From: WLMZ01 sp038227995
GTDB taxonomy: Bacteria > Actinomycetota > Acidimicrobiia > Acidimicrobiales > Ilumatobacteraceae
Assembly (NCBI GenBank): GCA_038227995.1
Contig: JBBRPP010000030.1
Span: 1-64,000, forward strand
Length of the DNA stretch: 64,000 nt
Reading direction: 5' to 3'
The position numbers and the translations under genes were made by a program. Below, one piece after another: positions 52,342 through 60,639 of the stretch. Under the pieces are notes generated by a model. That model had not been told where the DNA came from. It made no database searches and worked only from the letters and a program-made list of their open reading frames with translations. Each line of letters opens with the position of its first letter. Positions within the stretch are counted from its first letter, which is position 1.

Positions 52342-53601
52342 ATGACCGAGATCGCACTCGAACAGTTCACCGCCGAGGCCGAGGCATTCCTGTCCGCCAA
52401 CGCCAATCGCAAGGAAGCCGAAGAGAAGTTCGTCTGGGGCAAGGGCTCGGACAAAGTGGCGATGTTCGAAGAGAAGGAACGAACGGCCGAGCTCGTCGAC
52501 CTCGAGCGCGCGTGCGAGTGGCGGCGCAAGAAGTTCGACGCCGGTTACGGCTGGATCAGCGGGCCCAAGGCGTTCGGCGGCCGCGAGCTGGGGTACGCGT
52601 ACCAGAAGGCGTTCGACTCTCTGGAGAGTCAGTTCCAGGTGCCGAACCAGAGCTACTTCACGATCGGCCTCGGCATGGTCGCGCCGACGATCGCGGTGCA
52701 CGCCAGCGATGCGGCGAAGCAGAAGTACGTCGCCCAGATGTTCCGCGCCGACATCGTCGGTTGCCAGTTGTTCAGTGAGCCCGGCGCCGGCTCTGATCTC
52801 GCCAGCCTGCAGACCAAGGCCGAGAAGGATGGCGACGTCTGGGTCATCACCGGACAGAAGGTGTGGACCAGCGGTGCGCACTACAGCGACATCGGCGAGA
52901 TCATCGCCCGCACCGATCCGAACCTGCCCAAGCACAAGGGCCTCACCGGGTTCATCGTCGACATGCGCGATCCCGCTGTCGAGATCCGGCCGTTGCGCCA
53001 GATGACCGGCGGGGCCAGCTTCAACGAGGTGTTCTTCAACGAACTGCGCGTTCCCGACGACCACCGCCTCGGCGACGTCAACAACGGCTGGAACGTCGCC
53101 CTGACGACGCTGATGAACGAGCGCGCCGCGATCGGTGCCGGTGGTGGGGGCGGCGGCGGTCTGTACACCCGGGTGATCGAGATGACCGAGCACTACGGCC
53201 TGTCCGACGATCCCGTCACGCGCCAGATGCTCGCCGATCTGCTCATCCATCAGAAGGTCGCCGGCTACAACAACCAGCGGTCGATGGACAAGATCAAAGC
53301 CGGCGGATTGCCCGGTCCGGAGATGAGCATGGCCAAGCTGGCCGGCACGATGAACATGCGCCGCCTCGGTGATTTCGTCTCGCATGTCCTGGGCGCCAAG
53401 CTGGTCGTCGACAGCGGCGAGTGGGGCACGTACGCGTGGAGCCAACTGGTGCTCGGCACGCCGGGGGGCCGCATCGCGGGTGGCAGCGACGAAGTGATGC
53501 GCAACATCGTCGGCGAGCGCGTGCTCGGGCTTCCGAAGGACATGGGCATCGATTCGAAGAGCCCGTTCAACGAGCTCAAGGTCGGCACCCAGAAGACATG
53601 A
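52342..53601 (+). CDS. acyl-CoA dehydrogenase family protein
   Basis: 419 aa. Motifs are GCQLFSEPGAGSDLASLQTKAE, ITGQKVWTSGAHYSDIGEIIART, the Gly-rich loop GAGGGGGGG and GRIAGGSDEVMRNIVGERVLGLPKD. It is a paralogue of the 22938 protein with the same length and loop. The ATG at 52342 is supported by the family N-terminus. The SnoaL-like gene overlaps its stop by ATGA, so they are coupled. Confidence 0.85.
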   Translation: MTEIALEQFTAEAEAFLSANANRKEAEEKFVWGKGSDKVAMFEEKERTAELVDLERACEWRRKKFDAGYGWISGPKAFGGRELGYAYQKAFDSLESQFQVPNQSYFTIGLGMVAPTIAVHASDAAKQKYVAQMFRADIVGCQLFSEPGAGSDLASLQTKAEKDGDVWVITGQKVWTSGAHYSDIGEIIARTDPNLPKHKGLTGFIVDMRDPAVEIRPLRQMTGGASFNEVFFNELRVPDDHRLGDVNNGWNVALTTLMNERAAIGAGGGGGGGLYTRVIEMTEHYGLSDDPVTRQMLADLLIHQKVAGYNNQRSMDKIKAGGLPGPEMSMAKLAGTMNMRRLGDFVSHVLGAKLVVDSGEWGTYAWSQLVLGTPGGRIAGGSDEVMRNIVGERVLGLPKDMGIDSKSPFNELKVGTQKT

Positions 53602-53954
53602 TCACCGCCGCGAGTTCCTGGTTCGAGCGCTACCTCGCGAGTTGGGAGAGCCTCGACGTCGAGGCCGTCCTGGCGTGGTTCACCGACGACATCGAGTTCG
53701 AGGACACGACGCTGGGCCACGGAGCATCGGGCATCGGCCAGATGCGCAAGTTCGTGAAGGCGTCGTTCCGCAACGTCCCCGATGGCCGGTTCGAGTTCGT
53801 TCGCGGCCATGACAACGGGGTGGGCTACGCGATGGAGTGGATCATGCAACCGATGAACGTCCGTGGCGTCTCGATCGGCCAACTCCGCGACGGCAAGATC
53901 TGCAACAACCGCGACTACTGGAACGGCGCCCTCTTCACGGTCCCCAACACCTGA
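53598..53954 (+). CDS. SnoaL-like/NTF2 fold protein
   Basis: 118 aa. The pattern WFERYLASWESLDVEAVLAWFTDDIEFEDTTLG, then GIGQMRKFVKASFRNVPDGRFEFVRG and GVSIGQLRDGKICNNRDYWN is the NTF2-like cone fold used by ketosteroid isomerases, cyclases and limonene epoxide hydrolases. Its coupling to the acyl-CoA dehydrogenase suggests it acts on the same pathway, perhaps as hydratase or isomerase (inference). Confidence 0.8.
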   Translation: MITAASSWFERYLASWESLDVEAVLAWFTDDIEFEDTTLGHGASGIGQMRKFVKASFRNVPDGRFEFVRGHDNGVGYAMEWIMQPMNVRGVSIGQLRDGKICNNRDYWNGALFTVPNT

Positions 53955-54003
53955 CGCAGAAATCTTTCGCGTATTTGTGCAAGGTGCATGCGGTCTGTTG
54001 CTC

Positions 54004-54672
54004 ATGACCGACATGCACAGCAACTCCTTCAACCGCAAGCGCCTGTCCACCATCGGTGCTGCCGCCGCCGGCATCACCGTCCTCCTCACCGCCTGCCAGC
54101 CAGTGGTCGGCAGCAAGACCGACACGACACCGCCGAAGATCAGCTTCAGCGTGGCGGGCAACACGGTGCCGAACAACGGCTCGTACGACGTCTTCGGTAC
54201 GGCGTACCAAGTGGTTGTCAAAGCGTCCGACAACGGCGGCGTCGACTCGGTGCTGACCTCGATCGAGAACCACTTCACCTGCACCGCCGGCTCGACATCG
54301 GAGGACTTGACGGATTCGAACCCGCAGGCACTTCGTGGCTACGACTACTCGCTCGATCAGCACACGTACTTCGCCCAGCGGACGACGCCCGACAACTTCT
54401 GGCCCGACCACAACAACAACCACGTGAACGACGCCCCCGACCACAAGTACCGGTTCGATCAGCTGCTGCTGGTCGACGAGCCCAGCATCGTGCAGCTGTC
54501 GCTGGATGCCTACAAGGTCGGATCCGACTGCATCATGTCCGACGGCACGACCCACGGATCGGTGACCGCAGGTCACATCGTGATCAGGGCCACCGCCAAG
54601 AACGTTCGCAGCGAAGTCGCCGGCGCTCCTGCATCGCAGAGCACGACCACTGCGTTCATCGAGCTCGACTGA
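54004..54672 (+). CDS. lipoprotein of unknown function
   Basis: 222 aa. Signal with lipobox TVLLTAC (Cys about residue 31) followed by QPVVGS. The mature part is beta-rich with KASDNGGVDSVLTSIENHFTCTAGS and an Asp/Asn/His-rich stretch PDHNNNHVNDAPDHKYR that could bind calcium. A later Cys (DCIMS) may pair with the first. No family recognised. Confidence 0.65.
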   Translation: MTDMHSNSFNRKRLSTIGAAAAGITVLLTACQPVVGSKTDTTPPKISFSVAGNTVPNNGSYDVFGTAYQVVVKASDNGGVDSVLTSIENHFTCTAGSTSEDLTDSNPQALRGYDYSLDQHTYFAQRTTPDNFWPDHNNNHVNDAPDHKYRFDQLLLVDEPSIVQLSLDAYKVGSDCIMSDGTTHGSVTAGHIVIRATAKNVRSEVAGAPASQSTTTAFIELD

Positions 54673-54774
54673 CTCACCATGCTCGGCGTCACGATCCAGT
54701 CCTCCCGGTTCACCAGCGTTGCTGAACCGGACCAGGGCTGGGTCGTGGCGCGTCCACGGGTAGGGTGCCGTTTC

Positions 54775-55287
54775 GTGAACGGCTGGCCGAGCGCCCGATC
54801 GCACGACGGGGGCATCGATCGCATTCCCCTGCCGCTTCCCCATGGCGGGTTGTGGCTGTGCGGCAAGCACGCCGTCGGCCCGGATCCGGTTGCGGCCATG
54901 CAGCGCGTCGGGGCCACGACCATCGTCTGCCTCACCGAGGACGACGAGCTCGCCGATCGATACCCGGCCTACGTCCGCTGGCTGCGCGACAACGTGGGCG
55001 GCGCGGCGGTGTGGTTCCCGATCGAGGATCTGCACGCACCGTCGCTGGATGGGGCGGTCGATGTGATCGCCGAACTGCGGATGCGACTCGGCGACGGCGA
55101 GCGACTGTTGATGCATTGCGCGGCGGGTATCGGACGATCGGGAACGCTCGCCGCGTGTCTGCTGATGTCCCTCGGCCACACTCGCGAGGAGGCGCTGCGA
55201 ATCGTCGCCGAACACCGCCCGATGGCGGGCCCCGAGGTGGGCGCCCAACGCGCCCTGGTCGACGCATTCGCCGCCTCGCTCGACTGA
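54775..55287 (+). CDS. dual-specificity protein phosphatase-like protein
   Basis: 170 aa. The active-site loop HCAAGIGRSG (C-x5-R) is intact and preceded by the general-acid region PIEDLHAPSLDGAV. The N-terminus GGLWLCGKHAVGPDPVAAMQRVGATTIVCLTEDDEL fits cyclin-dependent-kinase-inhibitor-like DSPs. It removes phosphate from Tyr/Ser/Thr or a small molecule. GTG 54775 with AGGGTG upstream is preferred; an ATG at 54679 adds 32 residues without homology. Confidence 0.78.
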   Translation: MNGWPSARSHDGGIDRIPLPLPHGGLWLCGKHAVGPDPVAAMQRVGATTIVCLTEDDELADRYPAYVRWLRDNVGGAAVWFPIEDLHAPSLDGAVDVIAELRMRLGDGERLLMHCAAGIGRSGTLAACLLMSLGHTREEALRIVAEHRPMAGPEVGAQRALVDAFAASLD

Positions 55288-55316
55288 CGGCCGAGGCCTC
55301 GACCACCGTGTTCGGC

Positions 55317-56441
55317 CTACATCGTGTTGGGGTAGTACTGGCCGGGTTCGAGGTCGGCGACGTCACCGTCGAACGACGATGCGAACGGCCAGTCGGCTTC
55401 CTCGCCGGGCTGCGGACCCTGGGTGAATCGTCCGTACTCGCCACCGCCGACACGTTCGTTGCCGACCAGCGACCACGCCTGCCGCTTGTACGTCCAGTTG
55501 TCGGGCTGCAGCCGATGGCACTCGTTGAAGTGAGTGATCGCCGCATCACGATCGCCGTTGCGCCAGAAGTGGTTGGCGAGCTCGAAGTGCGCGGCGCCCG
55601 TCGATTGGTCGAGGCCCCGCGGTTGCGACGCGGCGATGACTTCGTCCGGGGTCATCACGTACCGACTTGCCACACCGTTGTGGGCCCAGTCGCGAATCGC
55701 GTTCGGGTACGCGACTCGATCCTGGCCACCCGACAGCACCTTCATCAGGTTCGGACGTTTCGGAGCATTCGGATCGTTCGCGGCCTCCGCTGCCTGCTTG
55801 GCACGAGCAGCCATCATCTGCTTCATGCCTTCCGGCACATCGTGCGGATCCGGCCAGCCTGGTTCGGCGGGTCGCACGATCGTGCCGGTCTCGTCGATCC
55901 AGATCACGTTCGGGATGTTGACGACACCGAACAACGCATCGAGCTGATGGGTGGGATCCAGCAGCGACGGGTGCTCGGCATGGGCCGCTTCGATGAACGG
56001 CCGAGACGCTTCCGGGCCGCTGAGTTCGAGCGAGACGGTGACGAACTCGACGCCGAGGGGATGGAGCTCAGTACGGAGTGCCTGCCACCCGGGCAGGTCG
56101 AACCGACAGCCTCAATAGGGCGCCCAGGCGATCAGCACGACCTTCTGCCCACGCAGCGATCCGAGCGCGAAGTCGTTGCCGTCGAGGTCCTTCAAGACGA
56201 GGTCGGGTGCAGCCGCCGTCGTCAGCGCGCGTCCACCGATCGATTCCGGACCGAGCGCCCAGACACCGTGTGCCTCGTCGGCGACCAGCGCCATGCCCAA
56301 CCGTTGCGAAGTGCGAGCCACGTCGAAGCCGCCGGGAAGCGGCACGCACACCTCGCCCTTGCACGCGCCCTCTGGTTTGATCTCCCATCCGGTAGCGGAG
56401 TGGAACGCGTCAGCGGAGATGTCGAGAGTGTCGAGGATCAT
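55317..56441 (-). CDS. thioredoxin-like (redoxin) protein with in-frame TGA, probable selenoprotein
   Basis: 375 codons including stop if the TGA at 56112-56114 is read as selenocysteine (codon 110). The frame is otherwise open from ATG 56441 to 55317. N-terminal part: Cys27 and Cys32 (GACKGEVC), then a redoxin segment APDLVLKDLDGNDFALGSLRGQKVVLIAWAPY. The TGA follows directly, then GCRFDLPGWQALRTELHPLGVEF. The redox motif would be WAPY-U-GCR, comparable with WAPWCxxCR of TlpA/ResA. Later parts complete the fold (NIPNVIWIDETGTIV) and a TPR-like stretch (AAHFELANHFWRNGDRDAAITHFNECHRLQPD). A SECIS-like hairpin follows the TGA. It is 20 bp downstream of the racemase gene on the same strand. Confidence 0.8.
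56081..56097 (-). promoter_or_regulatory. SECIS-like hairpin downstream of in-frame TGA
   Basis: On the minus strand, CCTGCC (56097-56092) and GGCAGG (56086-56081) form a perfect 6-bp stem with a CGGGT loop. The loop begins 21 nt after the TGA and has a G at its second position. This matches the known bacterial SECIS rule of a short stem-loop some 16-37 nt after the UGA with a G at loop start. Confidence 0.65.
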
Positions 56442-56461
56442 GTGACGATGGTAGTGCCGGC

Positions 56462-57517
56462 TCACTGGGTGATGTTGCCGGTGACGCCCCATGCATCGGG
56501 CAGGACGTAGCCCTGCGGATAGGGATCGCTGCTGTCGACGCAGTAGCTGTGGAAGCCGGTGATCCAGGCTCGTCCTTCGATGGTGGGCAGGATCGCCGGC
56601 CGACTGACACCGTTGCCGTCGGTCACGGTGGTCTCGCCGATGATCGTGCCGGTGAAGCGTGAGCCGATCAACGATTCGTGCTGCATCGTGTCGCCGACCT
56701 TCATCTGGCCGCGAGCGTGGAGGACCGCCATCCGCGCACAGGTACCGGTTCCGGTGGGGCTGCGATCAGACCGTCCGGGAGCGACGATGCACGTGTTGCG
56801 CGTTGCCTGGCCGATGCCGGCGAACGGCCGGTTGAGTTGCACGATCGAGACGTCGCGGATGCCGGGGATCTCGGGGTGCACGACGTCGAGTTGGGCCCGC
56901 GCCGCAACGCGAACGGCCTCGCCGAGCAGCGCCAGCTCACGCGCTTCCTTGTCGATGACTTCGAACCCCAGCCGCGTCGCATCGACGATCGCGTAGAACA
57001 TGCCACCGAACGCGACATCGACGGTGACGCTGCCATAGCCGTCGACATCGAGCACTGCGTCGAGTTGATCGACGAAGCACGGCACGTTTCCGATGCGCAC
57101 GCTGCGCACCTTGCCGTCCTCGCACGTTGCAACGATCGACACCGGCCCGCTCGGAGTCTCGATCCGCACGTGGGTCTCGGGTTCGACCATCGGCACGAGA
57201 CCCGTTTCGATCGCAACCGTCGCCGTGCACATCGTGTTCGACCCCGACATCGGCACGTACTCGGTGGGCTCCATGATGATCACGCCGAAGTCGCAGTCGT
57301 CGCGCGTCGCCGGCACGATCAGGTTGACGTGGCGAGTCACGCTGCCGCGCGGCTCGCACAAGAGCAGCCGGCGCACGTCGTCGTGCTCGCGTTCCATCGT
57401 GCGCATCTTGTCGTACATCGTTGCTCCGGCCGGCGGGAGCACGCCACCGACGATGACGTCGCCGACCTCACCCTCGGCATGGCATCCGACGACCGATATG
57501 ACCCGCTGCGTCCTCAC
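56462..57517 (-). CDS. proline racemase family protein (hydroxyproline epimerase-like)
   Basis: 351 aa. Both catalytic cysteines are present: PMSGSNTMCTATVAIETG and SPTGTGTCARMAVLHARG, so it is more likely a racemase/epimerase than a dehydratase. The N-terminus RTQRVISVVGCHAEGEVGDVIVGGVLPPAGATM is family-typical. GTG 57517 has GGAG five bases upstream. The substrate could be proline, 4-hydroxyproline or a related amino acid. It precedes the probable selenoprotein on the same strand. Confidence 0.85.
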   Translation of the reverse strand: MRTQRVISVVGCHAEGEVGDVIVGGVLPPAGATMYDKMRTMEREHDDVRRLLLCEPRGSVTRHVNLIVPATRDDCDFGVIIMEPTEYVPMSGSNTMCTATVAIETGLVPMVEPETHVRIETPSGPVSIVATCEDGKVRSVRIGNVPCFVDQLDAVLDVDGYGSVTVDVAFGGMFYAIVDATRLGFEVIDKEARELALLGEAVRVAARAQLDVVHPEIPGIRDVSIVQLNRPFAGIGQATRNTCIVAPGRSDRSPTGTGTCARMAVLHARGQMKVGDTMQHESLIGSRFTGTIIGETTVTDGNGVSRPAILPTIEGRAWITGFHSYCVDSSDPYPQGYVLPDAWGVTGNITQ

Positions 57518-57553
57518 ACGTTCTCCATCGGGCCACCATAGTTGCGGCACATC

Positions 57554-57586
57554 GCGTGGCATCCGCGTGGCATCCGCGTGGCATCC
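57554..57586 (+). repeat. 11-bp tandem repeat GCGTGGCATCC, three copies
   Basis: Exact copies start at 57554, 57565 and 57576, in the 200-bp gap between the racemase and helicase genes. They could be iterated protein-binding sites or simple slippage products. Confidence 0.75.
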
Positions 57587-57606
57587 TGGAACGCGGCTGG
57601 TATGTT

Positions 57607-57630
57607 TGTTCCAACTGTTCACTCGGAACA
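57607..57630. promoter_or_regulatory. 6-bp inverted repeat in helicase leader
   Basis: TGTTCC (57607-57612) and GGAACA (57625-57630) are complementary with a 12-bp spacer, in an AT-richer patch about 90 bp before the helicase GTG. It is either an operator or part of a leader structure; weakly supported. Confidence 0.35.
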
Positions 57631-57717
57631 GCCGGAATCGCGTGAGTAGCTCGGCATCCCATAATTGGGGCGGAAGTAGCTGCGAACGTGCGCCACCGCC
57701 CAACAGGAGCTACAACC

Positions 57718-59943
57718 GTGTCCCAGTCATTTGCAGATCTTGGCGTCCCAACGCGCCTCGTCGAAGCCCTCGCTGCCGACGGCATCACCGAACCATTCCC
57801 GGTGCAGGCCATCACCCTTCCCGACGCCCTTGCCGGCAAAGACCTGTGCGGCCGTGCGCCCACGGGCTCCGGCAAGACGCTGGGGTTCGGGATTCCCATG
57901 ATGGTCCGCATCAGTCAGGCAGAGCCCACCAAGCCGACGGGACTCGTGCTGGTACCAACCCGCGAGCTCGCCGAGCAGGTGCAGCGTGCCTTCGTGCCAC
58001 TGGGTCGCGCCCAGTGGCGCTTCATCCAGGCGATCTACGGAGGTGCCTCGTTCGGACCGCAGATTCATTCTCTGCGCAAGGGCGCCTCCGTGGTCGTTGC
58101 AACGCCCGGCCGTCTGCTCGACATCATCGAGAAGGGCTACTGCGACCTCAGCGCCGTCGAAGTCTGCGTGATCGACGAAGCCGATCGGATGGCCGACCTC
58201 GGCTTCATGCCCGACGTCCGCAAGATCCTCGACATGACGCCACCCACGCGCCAGACCATGCTGTGGTCGGCAACGCTCGACGGCGACGTCAACGAGCTCA
58301 TCCGCGACTACATGAACAACCCCGTGCGTCACGATCTGATGACCGAGGCCGACACCGCCGACGTCGACCACAAGTTCGTGGTCACCCGCCCCAGCGACCG
58401 TCTCGACGCAGCCGTCGCGCTGATCGAAGAGCACGGCCCGACGATCGTGTTCGTCAAGACCCGCTTCGGTGTCGACGACGTGAGTGAAGACCTCAACCGC
58501 GCTGGTGTCACTGCCGGCGCGCTGCACGGCGCTCGCAGCCAGGCCGTCCGCCAGCGCACGCTGGAAGACTTCAAGCGCGGCAAGATCCAGGCACTCGTCG
58601 CCACCGACGTCGCCGCTCGCGGCATCCACGTCGACAACGTCAGCCTCGTGCTGCACTACGACCTTCCCGACAACGACAAGGACTACACCCACCGTTCCGG
58701 CCGCACCGGCCGCGCCGGCGCAACTGGCCTGGTGATCGCGTTCGTACCCCCGAGCCGTCAGCGCATCGCGCAGCGGATGAGCGACGCGGTCGAGGCCGAC
58801 GTCAGCTGGGAACAGGGCGAGAAGCCGATCGAGCGCGTGCCCGCCGGCGAGCGCGAGACCGGCAACCGCGATCGCGGCGAGCGCACCGGTTACGCCGGCC
58901 GTGGCGGCAGCGACGGCCACCGTGACCGTCCGAACTACGGCGACCGCAGCGACCGCGGCAGCAGCTACGGCGATCGAGGCAGCAGCTTCGGCGACCGCGG
59001 TCGTGACCGTGGTGACCGCGGTGACCGTCCCAGCTACGCCGCCAACGATCGTCCCCAGTACGACCGGCCTCGCTCGGATCGCCCGTCATACGACCGCGAC
59101 GCAGCACCGCGCCGTGACCGCCCCGCATACGGCGCCGACCGCCCGGCCGCTGGCGGCGACCGTCCGGCATACGGCGCGCCGCGATCCGACCGCAACGATT
59201 CGGCACCGCGCAGCGACCGCACCGAATGGACCCCGCGCCCCGCACGCGACGATGCCGCACCGGCACGCGATCGCAACGACTGGTCGCCGAGCGCGCCGCG
59301 CAGCGGCTACACCCCGCGCCGCGACGATGATCGTTCGAACCAGCGCGGTCGCACCGAGTGGACGCCTCGCCCGCCGCGCGGCGACGCTGCGCCCGCACGC
59401 GATCGCAACGACTGGTCACCACGTCCGCCGCGTGGCGACAGCCGCCCCGGCAATGGCCCCGACACTCGCGGCGGCTACCGCGGCGATCGTCCCGCCTATG
59501 GCAACGATCGCAACAGTGCCCGTCCCGGCAGCGACCGTCCCACCAGCGATCGGCCCAGCAGCGATCGGCCGTGGGCCGACCGTTCGCGCAGCGATCGCCC
59601 GCAGGGTGACCGCCCCGGCTATCAGGGCAGCAACCCGCGTCCGGCGTCCAGCCGCGACGGCAACACAGATCGCCCATGGAAGAGCCGCGACGACTCAGCT
59701 GCTCCGGCCAGCCGTCCATGGGCCGACCGCGACGGGCGTGGCGCCAGCCCTCGTTCCGGCGGATCAGATCGCCCCGGTACCACCGGTGGCTACAAGGGTT
59801 CGGGCTTCAAGTCCGGCGGGTTCAAGTCGGGCGCCGGCAAGCCAGCCGGGGCCAAGACCAACGCCGCGCGCACCGGTGGGTTCAAGAGCGGCGGCTTCCG
59901 CGCCGCTCCGGGCGGCAGCGGCCGCCCTCGCCCTTCCCGCTGA
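57718..59943 (+). CDS. DEAD-box RNA helicase with long Arg/Asp/Gly/Pro-rich tail
   Basis: 741 aa. Residues 1-375 are the helicase core: Q-motif region FADLGVPTRLVEALAADG with FPVQAITLP, motif I APTGSGKT, Ia PTRELAEQV, motif II VIDEADRM, III SAT (WSATL), and VI HRSGRTGRAG. Residues about 385-741 are low complexity with recurrent YGDR, SDRPS, DRPAYG and RNDW(S)PR units. This tail is probably disordered and RNA-binding or condensate-forming, as in cold-shock helicases. GTG 57718 has AGGAG eight bases upstream; a start at 57688 is less likely. Confidence 0.9.
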   Translation: MSQSFADLGVPTRLVEALAADGITEPFPVQAITLPDALAGKDLCGRAPTGSGKTLGFGIPMMVRISQAEPTKPTGLVLVPTRELAEQVQRAFVPLGRAQWRFIQAIYGGASFGPQIHSLRKGASVVVATPGRLLDIIEKGYCDLSAVEVCVIDEADRMADLGFMPDVRKILDMTPPTRQTMLWSATLDGDVNELIRDYMNNPVRHDLMTEADTADVDHKFVVTRPSDRLDAAVALIEEHGPTIVFVKTRFGVDDVSEDLNRAGVTAGALHGARSQAVRQRTLEDFKRGKIQALVATDVAARGIHVDNVSLVLHYDLPDNDKDYTHRSGRTGRAGATGLVIAFVPPSRQRIAQRMSDAVEADVSWEQGEKPIERVPAGERETGNRDRGERTGYAGRGGSDGHRDRPNYGDRSDRGSSYGDRGSSFGDRGRDRGDRGDRPSYAANDRPQYDRPRSDRPSYDRDAAPRRDRPAYGADRPAAGGDRPAYGAPRSDRNDSAPRSDRTEWTPRPARDDAAPARDRNDWSPSAPRSGYTPRRDDDRSNQRGRTEWTPRPPRGDAAPARDRNDWSPRPPRGDSRPGNGPDTRGGYRGDRPAYGNDRNSARPGSDRPTSDRPSSDRPWADRSRSDRPQGDRPGYQGSNPRPASSRDGNTDRPWKSRDDSAAPASRPWADRDGRGASPRSGGSDRPGTTGGYKGSGFKSGGFKSGAGKPAGAKTNAARTGGFKSGGFRAAPGGSGRPRPSR

Positions 59944-59959
59944 ATCTCGGTCGACCGGT

Positions 59960-59983
59960 GGCTACGGCAGATCTGCCGTGGCC
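59960..59983. terminator. near-perfect palindrome between convergent genes, possible terminator
   Basis: The core ACGGCAGATCTGCCGT is a perfect 16-bp palindrome flanked by GGCT and GGCC, giving 11 of 12 paired positions. It begins 17 bp after the helicase stop and overlaps the anti-sigma stop. There is no U-run, so termination is uncertain. Confidence 0.4.
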
Positions 59984-60639
59984 ACGGTCGAGCCATTGGA
60001 CTCGGTGACCTCGACGTGATGCACGGTCTGGCCTGACGCATCGAGCGGCACGGCCCACACGCCGGTGCCGGTCGCATCGATCGGCCACGCGGCGACTTCG
60101 TGGTTGATGCCATCTGCACCGGTGACCCAGCAGTGATACGTGCCGACATCGAGATCGGTGAGCGTCATCGTCAGCAGGACGCCGTTCGAGGACGTCAGGA
60201 TCACCGAGCCGTGGTCTTCGCCCTTCGTGTCAACCAGGCGCGCGCCGCGCACCGCCGTGATGCCGGCGCGATCCAGGCCGGCGCTCCGCGGGTCGGTCGA
60301 ATGCGTCGAACGTCCGAGCACGGCACCAGCCGTACCGGCGACGACGATCGCTGCTGCCGCAACGGCGAGCAGCCAGCGCGGCTGACGAGGCTTGAGCTGT
60401 CGGACAGGCCCGATCATCGCCTCGACCGCGCGCTGTTCGAAACCGACCGGCGGTTCGCCTTCCGGCGCCAGCATCACCAGTTGATCGGCAACGCCCGACA
60501 ACGATTCGAGTTCGGCCCGGCAGTGGTCGCAGCCGGCGGCGTGACGCATCAGCGCGTCGCGCTCGTTCGCGTCGAGCAGCTCGAATGCCAACTCGACGAC
60601 CGCGGCATCGAACGCCGCACAGTTGATGTGGTCAGACAT
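59962..60639 (-). CDS. anti-sigma factor (zinc-binding, membrane-anchored)
   Basis: 225 aa. The N-terminal anti-sigma domain has the H-x3-C-x2-C motif in RHAAGCDHCRAEL. One membrane helix (LLAVAAAAIVVAGTAGAVLG) follows at about residues 89-108, then an extracytoplasmic beta domain (GSVILTSSNGVLLTMTLTDLDVGTYHCWVTG) of RskA type. It sequesters the sigma factor encoded just upstream and releases it after a redox or envelope signal. ATG 60639 has AGGAG and overlaps the sigma stop by 8 bp. Confidence 0.85.
   Translation of the reverse strand: MSDHINCAAFDAAVVELAFELLDANERDALMRHAAGCDHCRAELESLSGVADQLVMLAPEGEPPVGFEQRAVEAMIGPVRQLKPRQPRWLLAVAAAAIVVAGTAGAVLGRSTHSTDPRSAGLDRAGITAVRGARLVDTKGEDHGSVILTSSNGVLLTMTLTDLDVGTYHCWVTGADGINHEVAAWPIDATGTGVWAVPLDASGQTVHHVEVTESNGSTVATADLP

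Noticed and set aside
55317..56441. Frameshifted or nonsense-broken redoxin pseudogene
   Set aside because: Both halves are in the same frame, the only interruption is TGA at the redox site, and a SECIS-like hairpin follows; a random nonsense mutation would not be expected there. A nonsense change remains formally possible.
57461..57703. Start of the proline racemase further upstream (to 57703)
   Set aside because: The family N-terminus begins at RTQRVISVVGC; the extension runs across the 11-bp repeats and has no homology.
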